Below, one piece after another: positions 44,273 to 53,434 of a stretch of DNA of 64,000 nucleotides. The stretch is from Gracilimonas sp. GTDB lineage: Bacteria; Bacteroidota; Rhodothermia; Balneolales; Balneolaceae. A program made the position numbers and the translations under genes. The stretch spans positions 338,960 to 402,959 of the forward strand of contig JAKURD010000001.1 in NCBI GenBank assembly GCA_022450045.1, in the 5' to 3' direction. How positions within the stretch are numbered: the first letter of the stretch is position 1; every line of letters starts with the position of its first letter. Under the pieces are notes generated by a model. The model made no database searches and was not told the DNA's origin. It saw only the letters and a program-made list of their open reading frames with translations.

Positions 44273-44361
44273 CGGAGAGGGAGGGATTCGAACCCTCGGT
44301 ACCCCGTAAGGGGCACACTCGCTTTCCAGGCGAGCCCGTTCGACCGCTCTGGCACCTCTCC
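44273..44361 (-). tRNA. tRNA-Ser (anticodon GGA)
   Basis: 89 nt on the minus strand. Acceptor arms GGAGAGG and CCTCTCC pair fully, with discriminator G. The anticodon arm is CTCGC-CTGGAAA-GCGAG, giving GGA. A long variable arm (GTGCCCC-TTA-CGGGGTAC region) marks a class II serine tRNA, and the T loop reads GGTTCGAATCC. The CCA end is not encoded. Confidence 0.95.
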
Positions 44362-44431
44362 GTTTTTATATAAGATGATAGCCCGTCGAAGGGCGCCTAA
44401 GATAGAAGTATTTAGATCCTATATCAATGAA

Positions 44432-45109
44432 TTAAAAGCCAATATTAAAACTATTTTGAACATAGGTTTTAACGCGTTCTCCATCGTCTCTTGCAGGGGT
44501 AAATCTCCACCTGGATGCCGCTTCCAGAGTGGCCTCAAGAATCCCATATCCTATTTGATCCACTACTTCATATGAATCTCCGTTATATAGCCTGATCTCA
44601 TTAACCACCGCTTCTTCAACCTGACCATCTATCCCCACTAAAAAAGTTACTATGATCTTTGCCTTGATATTTTGCCTTTTAGCTACATCGGATATTGTTG
44701 GCTCAACGATTCGGAATACACGCGGGTCCTGCTCAGGACTTCCCACAAGTTTACCCTCTCCGCCTGTTTCAGATGAGCCTTCTTCTCCCATGGCATCAAA
44801 ATTAGTGAACACTTCATCAAATTCCGGGAAATCGATTTCCTCTTCTATCACTTCATCATTTGGAACAGGAACGGGAATCACGGGTTTAGGAGGGGCGGCC
44901 GGGGCATTGGTCTGTTGAGTTACAATGGCGCGCTCAACATAAATAACTTCATCGGTAAATGGATCAGCATAAAATGTTGAGGTCTCAACCTGAGCAGGCC
45001 ATAATTTGAGAATCAGTAACAGGATCAATTCGGCACATATAAGCGAAAACATAAAGCGATGCTCATGCTCAAGTTGGCCGTAATATATATCTCGAATTTT
45101 ATTGATCAA
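44432..45109 (-). CDS. TonB-family energy transducer protein
   Basis: 225 aa starting at a TTG (45109). One N-terminal membrane helix (FMFSLICAELILLLILKLW), a Pro-rich spacer (APAAPPKPVIPVPVPND), an acidic segment, and a TonB C-terminal domain: VTFLVGIDGQVEEAVVNEIR and EAASRWRFTPARDDGERVKT. It transmits inner-membrane proton force to outer-membrane receptors. It overlaps the preceding acyltransferase gene by 4 nt and is last in the operon. Confidence 0.88.
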   Translation of the reverse strand: MINKIRDIYYGQLEHEHRFMFSLICAELILLLILKLWPAQVETSTFYADPFTDEVIYVERAIVTQQTNAPAAPPKPVIPVPVPNDEVIEEEIDFPEFDEVFTNFDAMGEEGSSETGGEGKLVGSPEQDPRVFRIVEPTISDVAKRQNIKAKIIVTFLVGIDGQVEEAVVNEIRLYNGDSYEVVDQIGYGILEATLEAASRWRFTPARDDGERVKTYVQNSFNIGF

Positions 45110-45834
45110 GCACGTCTCATTTCTTGCAGTTCCTTATTCATAAGCATTCTTACGTGGTCTCTTAATTCCGCGATGCCCTCAAAGTCTTTCACATCAATAG
45201 GGTCTAATACCCTCAATTTAAAATCCACCTTAGGTTCTAGATTTCCTGAACCTGAAGGCATGGCTTTGTGTCCGCCATTGATAACCATGGGCTGTAGTTT
45301 AAAACCATGCTCCATAGCCAATAGGAATGCTCCGTTCTTGAACGGCTTGAGTTCCCCATCCATTGTGCGAGTTCCTTCCGGAAAGATCATCACAGGAACA
45401 AGATCTTTCAATGGCTGGACCAAATTGTCGAGTTTTTTGAGCGCCGTTTTACTGCTTCTGTTTATCGTAAGGTGACCTGTCAGCCAAACGAGCCACCCCA
45501 TTATCGGTATATAGGTTAAGCTTTTCTTTGACACCCATTTCATTTTCCAAGGCAAATGATAGATCACAGCCATATCCAGAAAACTTTGGTGGTTACACAC
45601 AAAAATTGTTGGCTCTTCAGGATCAAATTTTTCCGTTCCCTCAAACTTCATCCTCCACCACGGACTTGCCATCATCATGAGGCGTGCCATGATGGATAAA
45701 GTGAAATTCGGGGCTTTGTGGTACCTGTCGAATGGAAATGTAACCAGGAAAACCGCTGATATAAGAATGAAAAATATTAAAAATAGAAAGCTGAAATACG
45801 TAAATACAAAAATACTGAACAGAGTTCTCATCAT
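45106..45834 (-). CDS. plsC: 1-acyl-sn-glycerol-3-phosphate acyltransferase (PlsC)
   Basis: 242 aa. An N-terminal membrane segment is followed by VCNHQSFLDMAV (HX4D), then GHLTINRSSKTALKK and MIFPEGTRTMDGELKPFKNG, the four PlsC motifs. This is a better match to canonical PlsC than the gene at 13.4-14.2 kb and probably makes phosphatidic acid for phospholipids. It is coupled on both sides by short overlaps (murQ upstream, tonB downstream). Confidence 0.9.
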   Translation of the reverse strand: MMRTLFSIFVFTYFSFLFLIFFILISAVFLVTFPFDRYHKAPNFTLSIMARLMMMASPWWRMKFEGTEKFDPEEPTIFVCNHQSFLDMAVIYHLPWKMKWVSKKSLTYIPIMGWLVWLTGHLTINRSSKTALKKLDNLVQPLKDLVPVMIFPEGTRTMDGELKPFKNGAFLLAMEHGFKLQPMVINGGHKAMPSGSGNLEPKVDFKLRVLDPIDVKDFEGIAELRDHVRMLMNKELQEMRRA

Positions 45835-46799
45835 GACTTTTCTAAACTTAAAAGTGCTTTTCGCACAAAACCATTATGCTGATTCAAAATATCTTTCGCT
45901 TCATCAAGGTCCAATTTACCCAAAGCCATCATCAATGCTGTTTTTACATGTCCGCCTGCCTCTGATAACAATTCTTCTGCGGTTTCATACTCAATTCCTG
46001 AAAAGATCATCAAAATTCGCTTTGCCCGTTCTGCCAGTTTTTCATTGGAGAGCATAAGGTCAACCATCACATTTTCGTAGATCTTACCTTGCCGAATCAT
46101 AGCTCCCGTCGAGATCATATTCAATACCATTTTTTGGGCCGTCCCGCTTTTCATCCGTGTGCTGCCCATTATTACTTCCGGGCCCACAGGTATGGCGATC
46201 AAGTGATCTACAACAAGGTCTATTTGTTCATCGGGAACAGTAGTTACCAGGATCGTTTTGCATCCTCTTTTTGAAGCTTCCTTTAGTGCTCCATGCACAT
46301 AAGGAGTACGGCCGCTGGCAGCAAGGCCACAAACAACATCAGGTGAGGCAGCTTCCGCTTCCTGAACCGCTTTTATACCAACAGCTTCAGAATCTTCGGC
46401 ACCCTCCTGTGCTGCGAACATCGCCTGATTACCTCCGGCAATAAATCCTTGTACTGTTTCAGGAGAAACTCCAAACGTTGGCGGACATTCAGCGGCATCC
46501 AAAACTCCTAACCGTCCGCTTGTTCCGGCTCCAAAATAAAGCAATCTGCCCCCAAGCTGAAAGGCATCGCTAACCAGTTCAATGGCCTCCGAGATAACCG
46601 GAAGCTTCTTCTCAACTTCCCCTGCCACTTTTTGATCTTCCTGATTTATGAGCCGGGCGATCTCCAGTGGAGAAGCCAAATCAATTTCCGTGGTTTCAGG
46701 ATTTCGTCCTTCCGTTGTCAAAGACTCAAGTTTGCTGAATAACTTTTTTTTACCAGCTTTTGATCTCAATTGTCTTACTCCCTGCGGTTTTTCCACCAC
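45831..46799 (-). CDS. murQ: N-acetylmuramic acid 6-phosphate etherase
   Basis: 322 aa. Family marks are SLTTEGRNPETTEIDLAS, LLYFGAGTSGRLGVLDAAEC and GLAASGRTPYVHGALKEA from the SIS domain, then IPVGPEVIMGSTRMKSGTAQ. It cleaves the lactyl ether of MurNAc-6-P in cell-wall recycling. Start choice is open: GTG at 46799 overlaps accC by 25 nt, while a TTG at 46769, eight bases after AGGGAG, would lie past the accC stop. Confidence 0.95.
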   Translation of the reverse strand: MVEKPQGVRQLRSKAGKKKLFSKLESLTTEGRNPETTEIDLASPLEIARLINQEDQKVAGEVEKKLPVISEAIELVSDAFQLGGRLLYFGAGTSGRLGVLDAAECPPTFGVSPETVQGFIAGGNQAMFAAQEGAEDSEAVGIKAVQEAEAASPDVVCGLAASGRTPYVHGALKEASKRGCKTILVTTVPDEQIDLVVDHLIAIPVGPEVIMGSTRMKSGTAQKMVLNMISTGAMIRQGKIYENVMVDLMLSNEKLAERAKRILMIFSGIEYETAEELLSEAGGHVKTALMMALGKLDLDEAKDILNQHNGFVRKALLSLEKS

Positions 46800-48265
46800 A
46801 TACTTTCAGCAGAACCATTTAAAGTGAGGGTCGGCTCTGAATCGCTCTCAGCCATCCCTTTTAGTAACGCAGCCGCTAAAGCTACATCAGTATCGTCCTG
46901 CTCAGGCTGCATTTTTTCCGGCGTGAAGTGATCAGGTACAAAATGGGTATCGTATTTTGCGTCAATGAATGCAGAGTGATTCAACGTGAATTCACAAAAA
47001 GGAATGGTTGTTTTACATCCGGCTATCTCATATTCACCTAAGGCTCGCAACATGCGTTTTCGGGCTGTTTCTCGGTCGGGACCATGAACACTTAGTTTTG
47101 AGATCATCGGGTCATAATTAATGGTGATCTGCTGCCCTTCTTCTACACCCGAATCTACACGAATTCCTGCCCCGGTAGGCACTCTGTGTTTCTCAAGCAA
47201 TCCGGTACTTGGCAGGAAGTTATCGGCCGGATCTTCTGCATAAATACGACATTCTATGGCATGACCGTGGATCTTCAGATCCTCTTGTTTGAACGGAAGT
47301 TCTTTACCTTCGGCAACAAGGATTTGCATAGCTACCAGATCCACTCCTGAGATCATTTCTGTAACCGGGTGCTCTACCTGAAGCCGCGTATTCATCTCCA
47401 GGAAATAGAAATTAAGGTGTTTATCTACCAAAAATTCGATGGTTCCGGCACCAATATAATCCACAGTTTTAGCTGCTTTAATAGCTGCTTCCGACATATT
47501 TTTTCGAAGCTCCGGGGTCAGTAAAGCACAAGGCGCTTCCTCTATCACTTTCTGATGGCGACGCTGAACCGAGCATTCCCGGTCAAATACATGAAATACA
47601 TTTCCGTGGGTATCAGCTATGATCTGAAACTCCACATGGCGGGGCTCTTCCAGATATTTCTCAATATAGATTCGGTCATCCCCGAACGCGTTTTTTGCCT
47701 CCGATTTAGCGGCCTTAATACTTGCTTCAAATTCTTCTTTTTTATGAACGATGCGCATACCCTTTCCTCCGCCACCGGCAGCGGCTTTCACAAGAATGGG
47801 ATAACCAATATCATCAGCAACAGATCGGGCCTCTTCAATATCCTTAAGTTCACTTTTTAGCCCCGGAGGAGTTGGGATTCCAGCCTGGGTAACTAATTCA
47901 CGAGCTTCTGTTTTATCTCCCATCAGGGTAATTGCTTTGGGCTCCGGACCAATAAAAATGATTTTTTCTTTTTTACAACGCTCTGCAAAAGCTGCATTCT
48001 CACTTAAAAACCCATATCCGGGATGAACAGCATCTGCTCCGGTTTGTTTAACGGCATCAATGATCTTGTCGATCACAAGATAACTTTCAGAAGAAGCGGC
48101 TTCTCCAATAAAGACGGATTCATCAGCATGAAGTACATGGGGAGCATGCGCATCAGGACGGGAATATACCGCAACGGTTTTAATACCCATTTCCTTACAG
48201 GTGTGAATTACCCTTAGTGCAATTTCTCCGCGATTAGCGATCAGTACTTTCTTTATCTCAGCCAT
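46775..48265 (-). CDS. accC: Biotin carboxylase subunit of an acyl-CoA carboxylase
   Basis: 496 aa from the ATG at 48265, preceded by AGGA; the longer frame to 48319 is unlikely. Clear motifs: KKVLIANRGEIALRVI, AAAGGGGKGMRIVH (ATP-grasp loop), FDRECSVQRRHQKVIEEAP and EMNTRLQVEHPVTE. It is about 45 residues longer than AccC of E. coli, with an acidic tail (QPEQDDTDVALAAALLKGM) similar to propionyl-CoA or methylcrotonyl-CoA carboxylase subunits. No biotin carrier or carboxyltransferase gene is adjacent. Confidence 0.92.
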   Translation of the reverse strand: MAEIKKVLIANRGEIALRVIHTCKEMGIKTVAVYSRPDAHAPHVLHADESVFIGEAASSESYLVIDKIIDAVKQTGADAVHPGYGFLSENAAFAERCKKEKIIFIGPEPKAITLMGDKTEARELVTQAGIPTPPGLKSELKDIEEARSVADDIGYPILVKAAAGGGGKGMRIVHKKEEFEASIKAAKSEAKNAFGDDRIYIEKYLEEPRHVEFQIIADTHGNVFHVFDRECSVQRRHQKVIEEAPCALLTPELRKNMSEAAIKAAKTVDYIGAGTIEFLVDKHLNFYFLEMNTRLQVEHPVTEMISGVDLVAMQILVAEGKELPFKQEDLKIHGHAIECRIYAEDPADNFLPSTGLLEKHRVPTGAGIRVDSGVEEGQQITINYDPMISKLSVHGPDRETARKRMLRALGEYEIAGCKTTIPFCEFTLNHSAFIDAKYDTHFVPDHFTPEKMQPEQDDTDVALAAALLKGMAESDSEPTLTLNGSAESMWWKNRRE

Positions 48266-48333
48266 AAAATCCTGTTTTCTTTTTGCCCAATGATAGGACT
48301 TTACAGTAAGATTCTCCAAGCTAAAAACAGATT

Positions 48334-49308
48334 TTAACTGGCTGCTTTCATCTCCAGCAAAACACGGGGTAACATTGCCAGTTTTTCAGTGTAATTGAGA
48401 TAGGCCCGAGTATCAAACACATTGTAATTATTCTCTTCGATCTTATGCAAAATCCGGCTGTAATTATGACGAGCAAGATATACCGGCAGTCGACTGTCAC
48501 TTGAGAGCAGCGGAATTCCAAGATCTGCTTTAGAATAATATTCATTAGCACGTTCGACCTGAAACTTCATAAGTTTAGTAAATTTTTCATTTACTTTACC
48601 CTCAAAAAGTTCTTCTTCAGTTATATCAAATTTACTTAGATCCTCCTGAGGAATATATATTCGCTCCCTTCTAAGGTCTTCACCTACATCCCTTAAAATA
48701 TTGGTAAGCTGCATGGCAATACCCAGATCAACGGCATAATCCAAAGCATCGTTATCTACATACCCAAAAACTTCACATGTCATTAATCCAACTACCGAAG
48801 CAACTTTATAGGAGTAATCATACACTTCCTCAAAGGTCTCAAATCGGTCTTTTACAAGATCCATTTTTACTCCTTCCATCAAAAGGAAAGGCAATTCAAT
48901 GGAGATCTTAAACTTTTTAAGAGTATCAGAAAATGCGGTAAGTATTGGGTCATCTACTATCTTGCCATCATAAACATCGATCAAACGCCGCTTAAAAAGT
49001 TTAAGTTTTTCATCAACCTGATTAATGGTGATCTTTTGGTCATGAATGAGGTCTTCGGCTTCATCCACAAGATCATCCAAATATCGACACAAGCCATAAA
49101 TGGCAAATATCCCCCTCTGCTTATCATTCGGAAGAAAACGGGTAGCCATATAAAAAGTTTTTGCATGCTTTCTGGTAATAAACCGGCAATGAGAGTAGGC
49201 ATTTTTCAATCCGTCATCTTTCAGATCCTCTATGACAGACCTGTGAAAGCTGGTTTTCTCATACAGAGGACGGATCAGATGATATGATATGCTTAAAATA
49301 TTTGTCAT
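48334..49308 (-). CDS. crtB: Phytoene/squalene synthase family protein (probable CrtB)
   Basis: 324 aa. Both Asp-rich prenyl-binding motifs are present: YGLCRYLDDLVDEAED (about residues 72-87) and QLTNILRDVGEDLRRERIYI (about 197-216). SHCRFITRKHAKTFYMAT near the start fits the phytoene synthase group, which joins two GGPP molecules in carotenoid synthesis. A squalene synthase role is less likely. No other carotenoid genes are nearby. It is divergent from the lacI-type gene, with a 200-nt AT-rich region between them. Confidence 0.88.
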   Translation of the reverse strand: MTNILSISYHLIRPLYEKTSFHRSVIEDLKDDGLKNAYSHCRFITRKHAKTFYMATRFLPNDKQRGIFAIYGLCRYLDDLVDEAEDLIHDQKITINQVDEKLKLFKRRLIDVYDGKIVDDPILTAFSDTLKKFKISIELPFLLMEGVKMDLVKDRFETFEEVYDYSYKVASVVGLMTCEVFGYVDNDALDYAVDLGIAMQLTNILRDVGEDLRRERIYIPQEDLSKFDITEEELFEGKVNEKFTKLMKFQVERANEYYSKADLGIPLLSSDSRLPVYLARHNYSRILHKIEENNYNVFDTRAYLNYTEKLAMLPRVLLEMKAAS

Positions 49309-49509
49309 ATATTCAATTTTTTTATCTCTTTCAAAGCTTTTTTTATTTAAAAAAAGTTCCCGTACCCAATAGTTAATTCTATTTATACTCTATAACATTT
49401 TGAAAAGAAGATGTTTATACTTGAAGATGGTAAATGGTTATATTAAGGTAATACACTTCTATTAAGTTTTTAACCTTATTATTATATAACACTAAATAAT
49501 TCAGGTAAA
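49309..49509. promoter_or_regulatory. Divergent AT-rich promoter region (crtB / lacI-purC)
   Basis: About 200 nt with no ORF between the two divergent start codons. It should hold both promoters. AGGTAAA precedes the plus-strand ATG. No clear LacI-type palindrome was identified by eye. Confidence 0.4.
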
Positions 49510-50526
49510 ATGCGAAAAAAAGTTACAATCTATGAGGTCGCTGAAAAGGCCGAAGTGGCCATTTCCACTGTTTCAAGGGTATTGAATGGATCAGAAAATG
49601 TTTCAGAAACCACAAAGGAGAAAGTTCAAAATACGATCAAAGAACTGAATTTTCGGCCTCAGGTAAACGCAAGAAAATTGGCCAGTAAAAAACCACAGAT
49701 GCTGGCTATAGCCGTTCCCTCCTTCACAACTCCATATTTCAATGAAGTTTTGAAGGGAGTTAAAGATGAGATCAAAAAAATGGACCTTGATATCATCATG
49801 TATAACACAGGATCAAAAAATCCAGAAGAAGGAGTACAGAATTTCTTCGATCGAGGCACGGCTGACGCTGTTATTTTACTATCCATTGATGTAAGTGATA
49901 CGGTTCATGAATTAATTCAAGCTACCCAAACACCGGCCGTTCTTGTAAACTCTTCCCATCCCGCCTATAATTATTTTATGCTCAATGATTATCGGGGTGG
50001 TTATCTCGCCGGCGAACATTTAGTGAATCAGGGCTTTAAACGACTCGGCATGATCACCAGTATCGTTGAATCCAAGACTTCGAAGGAAAGGGTCAGGGGA
50101 TTCAAAGATGCCCTCAAGAACTATAAAATGAATATTGACAGTGAACTCTTTATGAGCGGTGATACAACCAAGCATGGAGGTTTTACAGAAGAAGCCGGTT
50201 TCGAGGCCATCTATAAATATGAGAAACTTGGGAAATTTCCCGATGCCATTTTCTGCTCAAATGATACTCAGGCAGTCGGTGCCATCTACGCTTTGTCAAA
50301 ACTTGGAATGAAAGTGCCTAATGACATTGCCATTATGGGTAATGACAATATTAAGTTGAGTAAATACCTGGAACTGACTACCATTGACCAAAAAATGTAC
50401 ACCATCGGAGTTCAGGCAACCAAACGGTTAGCAGAGATCATCGAAAAACCTAATGATGAACTTTGCCAAACCACTATCAATCCGGTGCTTGTTAAACGAG
50501 GTTCAACTGAAAATAAAAAGGCATAG
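49510..50526 (+). CDS. LacI-family transcriptional regulator
   Basis: 338 aa. The N-terminal HTH and hinge read VTIYEVAEKAEVAISTVSRV, then LNGSENVSETTKEKVQ and FRPQVNARKLASKKPQ. The periplasmic-binding-like effector domain follows (MLAIAVPSFTTPYFNEVLKG; DAIFCSNDTQAVGAIYALS). The stop TAG shares one base with the GTG start of purC, which is unusual for a LacI regulator and hints at a PurR-like role. The ligand is unknown. Confidence 0.92.
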   Translation: MRKKVTIYEVAEKAEVAISTVSRVLNGSENVSETTKEKVQNTIKELNFRPQVNARKLASKKPQMLAIAVPSFTTPYFNEVLKGVKDEIKKMDLDIIMYNTGSKNPEEGVQNFFDRGTADAVILLSIDVSDTVHELIQATQTPAVLVNSSHPAYNYFMLNDYRGGYLAGEHLVNQGFKRLGMITSIVESKTSKERVRGFKDALKNYKMNIDSELFMSGDTTKHGGFTEEAGFEAIYKYEKLGKFPDAIFCSNDTQAVGAIYALSKLGMKVPNDIAIMGNDNIKLSKYLELTTIDQKMYTIGVQATKRLAEIIEKPNDELCQTTINPVLVKRGSTENKKA

Positions 50527-51479
50527 TGAATACCAATTTCTCTACAAAGGAAGCGCTCAATAACTGCATTACGGAAACCCATGTCCCCGGCCTGCCCTCT
50601 CCCTACAAAGGCAAAGTCCGTGAAGTATATGATCTGGGAGACGAAAAATTAGGCATTGTTGTAACCGACCGGATCTCCGCTTTCGATTACATTATGAAGC
50701 AGGCAATCCCCTTTAAGGGACAAATTCTGAATAAGCTGGCTGCTTTTTCATTTGATAAGGTGAAGGATATTGTAGCTGCACACATCATTGAGGTACCCCA
50801 TCCCAATGTAACCATTGCTAAAAAGTGTACTCCCATCCCCATAGAAGTGGTTATTAGAGGTTACCTTACCGGACATGCCTGGAGAGTTTACAAGTCAGGA
50901 AAGCGCGAACTTTGCGGAGTGAAATTGCCCAACGGACTGAAAGAGCATGACAAATTCCCTAAGCCGATCCTTACTCCCGCTACCAAGGCCACGGAAGGCC
51001 ATGATGAGGATATCCCGGAAAGGGAAATTCTATCTCGCAAAATTGTAGCACCGGACCTTTGGAATGAAATTAAAGAAACCGCCTTCAAACTTTTTGAAAG
51101 AGGCTCAGCCGTAGCCGCAGAACAAGGCCTTATACTTGTAGATACTAAATACGAGTTCGGGTTATTTAACGGAGAGCTCACCCTTATTGATGAGGTCCAC
51201 ACCACCGACTCTTCCCGTTATTTTTACAAAAAGAGATATGAAGAACGACAAGCTAAAGGGCAGGCACAAAAACAACTTTCCAAAGAATTTCTGCGGGAAT
51301 GGCTGATGGAACATAATTTCCAGGGGCTGGAAGGACAATCCCTTCCTGACCTGCCGGATGAATTCAGGATGGAAGTTTTTGAACGCTATGCCGAATTGTT
51401 TGAGATGCTGACCGGAAAAGAATTTGAACCGGTTTTAGAAAAAGATTTCAACAGAACATTAGCCAGCATCTTTTTATGA
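50526..51479 (+). CDS. purC: Phosphoribosylaminoimidazole-succinocarboxamide synthase
   Basis: 317 aa from a GTG start at 50526. Motifs: PYKGKVREVYDLGDEKLGIV (nucleotide loop), VTDRISAFDYIM, IPIEVVIRGYLTGHAW and LIDEVHTTDSSRYF. It belongs to the eukaryote/alphaproteobacterial-type longer SAICAR synthases (about 300 aa). It ligates aspartate to CAIR in purine synthesis. It lies between a LacI regulator and a cupin gene, overlapping both. Confidence 0.95.
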   Translation: MNTNFSTKEALNNCITETHVPGLPSPYKGKVREVYDLGDEKLGIVVTDRISAFDYIMKQAIPFKGQILNKLAAFSFDKVKDIVAAHIIEVPHPNVTIAKKCTPIPIEVVIRGYLTGHAWRVYKSGKRELCGVKLPNGLKEHDKFPKPILTPATKATEGHDEDIPEREILSRKIVAPDLWNEIKETAFKLFERGSAVAAEQGLILVDTKYEFGLFNGELTLIDEVHTTDSSRYFYKKRYEERQAKGQAQKQLSKEFLREWLMEHNFQGLEGQSLPDLPDEFRMEVFERYAELFEMLTGKEFEPVLEKDFNRTLASIFL

Positions 51480-51847
51480 TCGATAAGGCAAACTTACTCG
51501 CGAAATTTGATCTGATTGATGAATATTGGACACCCAAGATCATCACAGAACTCAACGATCAATATGTTAAACTCGCCAAACTTAAAGGTGAATTTATCTG
51601 GCACGATCATGAAAATGAAGATGAACTTTTTTATATCGTCAAAGGTCAGCTTCAACTGAAATTCAAAAACCGGGATGATGTCCTTCTTTCTGAGGGGGGA
51701 ATCTTTGTGGTTCCGGCCGGAGTTGAGCACCTCCCGATAGCTGAGGAAGAATGCTGGGTAATGCTGGTGGAACCCAAGAGCACGACTCACACCGGCTCAA
51801 CCCAGAATGAGCGAACGGTTCAGGTTGAAGATCAGGAGTGGATCTAA
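51476..51847 (+). CDS. Cupin-domain protein
   Basis: 123 aa. A single cupin_2 barrel is visible: metal-binding HDHENEDELFYIVKGQLQLK (HxHxxxxE, about residues 43-50) and GIFVVPAGVEHLPIAEEECW. It is a small stand-alone cupin of unknown substrate. It overlaps purC by 4 nt (ATGA), so it is cotranscribed with purine synthesis and its regulator. Confidence 0.85.
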   Translation: MIDKANLLAKFDLIDEYWTPKIITELNDQYVKLAKLKGEFIWHDHENEDELFYIVKGQLQLKFKNRDDVLLSEGGIFVVPAGVEHLPIAEEECWVMLVEPKSTTHTGSTQNERTVQVEDQEWI

Positions 51848-51899
51848 GTTATTTCGACTTTCCTGATACAGCAACTCCATTTGTGATTTTGGATGTTCA

Positions 51900-52139
51900 T
51901 TGTATAAACAAATTTCAAAATGGGGAAACTCAGTGGCATTAAGAATTCCCAAATCATTTGCCTAACAAGTTAATTTGCAGGAAGGAACTCCTGTGGATCT
52001 TACAATTAAAAAAGATCAGCGTTTAATCTCTCCTCAAAAACAGAAACCGGATCTTAAATCACTTTTGAGCAAGGTTAATGGTGATAATTTGCATAAAGAA
52101 ATTGATTTCGGAGAACCTGAAGGCAAAGAAATATGGTAG
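51900..52139 (+). pseudogene. MazE-type antitoxin, dead by a nonsense codon; no toxin
   Basis: In one frame: TTG start, YKQISKWGNSVALRIPKSFA, then TAA (51963-51965), then QVNLQEGTPVDLTIKKDQRL and, at the end, HKEIDFGEPEGKEIW. These are the AbrB-fold start, the EQVNL turn and the conserved EVDWGEPVGKEVW-like tail of MazE. The TAA stands where the family has Glu, so one base change (GAA to TAA) explains the stop. The TTG start may be a changed ATG. A MazF toxin would be expected downstream, but an R1 cluster begins about 20 nt after the stop. Confidence 0.75.
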
Positions 52140-52159
52140 CACAACCACAACCTTTCAAG

Positions 52160-52434
52160 CAATCAGTCAGATGGACTTGGAGCCATCAGACCGGGAGGCA
52201 GGTTACACATTCCCGGGCTCGATCTGATGGATCACCCATCTGATCGATGGTGCAGGCGTAGGGTGTTGGATGAGGCTAAGAACAAGCTTGGGTGCTCGAA
52301 TCAGGCAATCGGTCAGATGGACTTGGAGCCATCAGACCGAGGAGCAGATTAAACATTCCCAGATTCGATCAGATGGATGTTGTAGCTATTTTAAACTTCT
52401 TTTAGACACATTCTTTATCTTGAACTCACATTAG
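52160..52434. repeat. R1 REP-like cluster with an R2-type right end
   Basis: Hairpin 2 at about 52161-52193, hairpin 1 at 52222-52247, hairpin 2 again at 52310-52340, then a half hairpin 1. The right edge TTATCTTGAACTCACATTA (52414-52432) is an R2-type terminal repeat. The left R2 end is missing. It lies where mazF would be expected. Confidence 0.8.
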
Positions 52435-52466
52435 TTATTGAATAATCTATTTCGTGTTTTAGTGGC

Positions 52467-52496
52467 AAAAGAAAAAGCTAAAACAAGGCTTTAGCT
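52467..52496 (-). terminator. Intrinsic terminator overlapping the metF stop codon
   Basis: On the minus strand AGCTAAA-GCCTTGT-TTTAGCT is followed by TTTTCTTTT. The 3' arm includes the TAG stop of metF. Confidence 0.75.
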
Positions 52497-53434
52497 ACCT
52501 CATAAACTGAAGCAGATATTCCCATCGAATAATAATGTAAACCCGGAACGCCATATTCCATTAGCTCTTTGGATTGCTGAATGGTCCACTCAATTCCCAC
52601 CTGAATAACCTCTTCCCTGTTTTTACAGGCTTCTACGGCTTTCGATAACTCCATAGGCAGATCCACATGAAAAAGCTGGGGTAAGATCGTCAGTTGTTTA
52701 TTAGATGTAATGGGTTTCAGACCCGGAATGATAGGAAGTGTAATTCCGGCCTCTCTGCATTTTTCAACAAAATTAAAATACGACTGATTATCGAAGAACA
52801 TCTGGGTGACGATATAATTGCCCCCTTTTTCTTGTTTTAACTTCAGATACTTTAGATCCGTCTCCATATTCGGTGCTGCAAAGTGTTTCTCAGGATATCC
52901 GGCCACTCCAATACAGAAATCTGAAGGCTTCGCGTTTTGAAGCTCTTCATCCAGATAAATCCCATTATTAAGCTCTACAACCTGCTCAATTAAACCTGAA
53001 GCATGAGCATGACCATCCGGCTCAGCTACAAATTCCCGCTCCGGTTTCCTGGTATCTCCCTGAATTAACAGCACATTGTCAATTCCTAGAAAATTAAGAT
53101 CGATAAGAGCGTTCTCTGTGTCCTCTTTTGAAAACCCACCACAAATGATATGCGGAACTGCATCCACCTGATAATGATTTTGAATGGCCGCGCAGATCCC
53201 AACCGTACCAGGACGTTTACGCACCGTCTTGCGCTCAAGCAATCCATTGCCCCGCTTCTTATATATAAACTCTTCCCGGTGATAGGTTACATCCACAAAA
53301 GGTGGATTGAATTCCATCAGCGGATCCATGTGATCAAACAAAGAGCGAATATTCTGTCCCTTTAAAGGCGGTAAAACCTCAAACGAAAACAGGGTGTTAC
53401 CATTGGCTTTCTTAATGTGCTCAGTTACTTTCAT
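52478..53434 (-). CDS. metF: 5,10-methylenetetrahydrofolate reductase
   Basis: 318 aa. [19 protein letters not shown] with the catalytic Glu, [18 protein letters not shown] and [20 protein letters not shown] are typical of MetF. It supplies 5-methyl-THF for MetH. It overlaps metH part 2 by 4 nt, so it belongs to the SAM-regulated methionine operon and closes it. Confidence 0.95.
   Translation of the reverse strand: MKVTEHIKKANGNTLFSFEVLPPLKGQNIRSLFDHMDPLMEFNPPFVDVTYHREEFIYKKRGNGLLERKTVRKRPGTVGICAAIQNHYQVDAVPHIICGGFSKEDTENALIDLNFLGIDNVLLIQGDTRKPEREFVAEPDGHAHASGLIEQVVELNNGIYLDEELQNAKPSDFCIGVAGYPEKHFAAPNMETDLKYLKLKQEKGGNYIVTQMFFDNQSYFNFVEKCREAGITLPIIPGLKPITSNKQLTILPQLFHVDLPMELSKAVEACKNREEVIQVGIEWTIQQSKELMEYGVPGLHYYSMGISASVYEVAKALF

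Noticed and set aside
44209-44361. tRNA-Ser as an integration site
   Set aside because: No integrase and no repeated tRNA 3' end nearby; the adjacent R2 is a small dispersed repeat.
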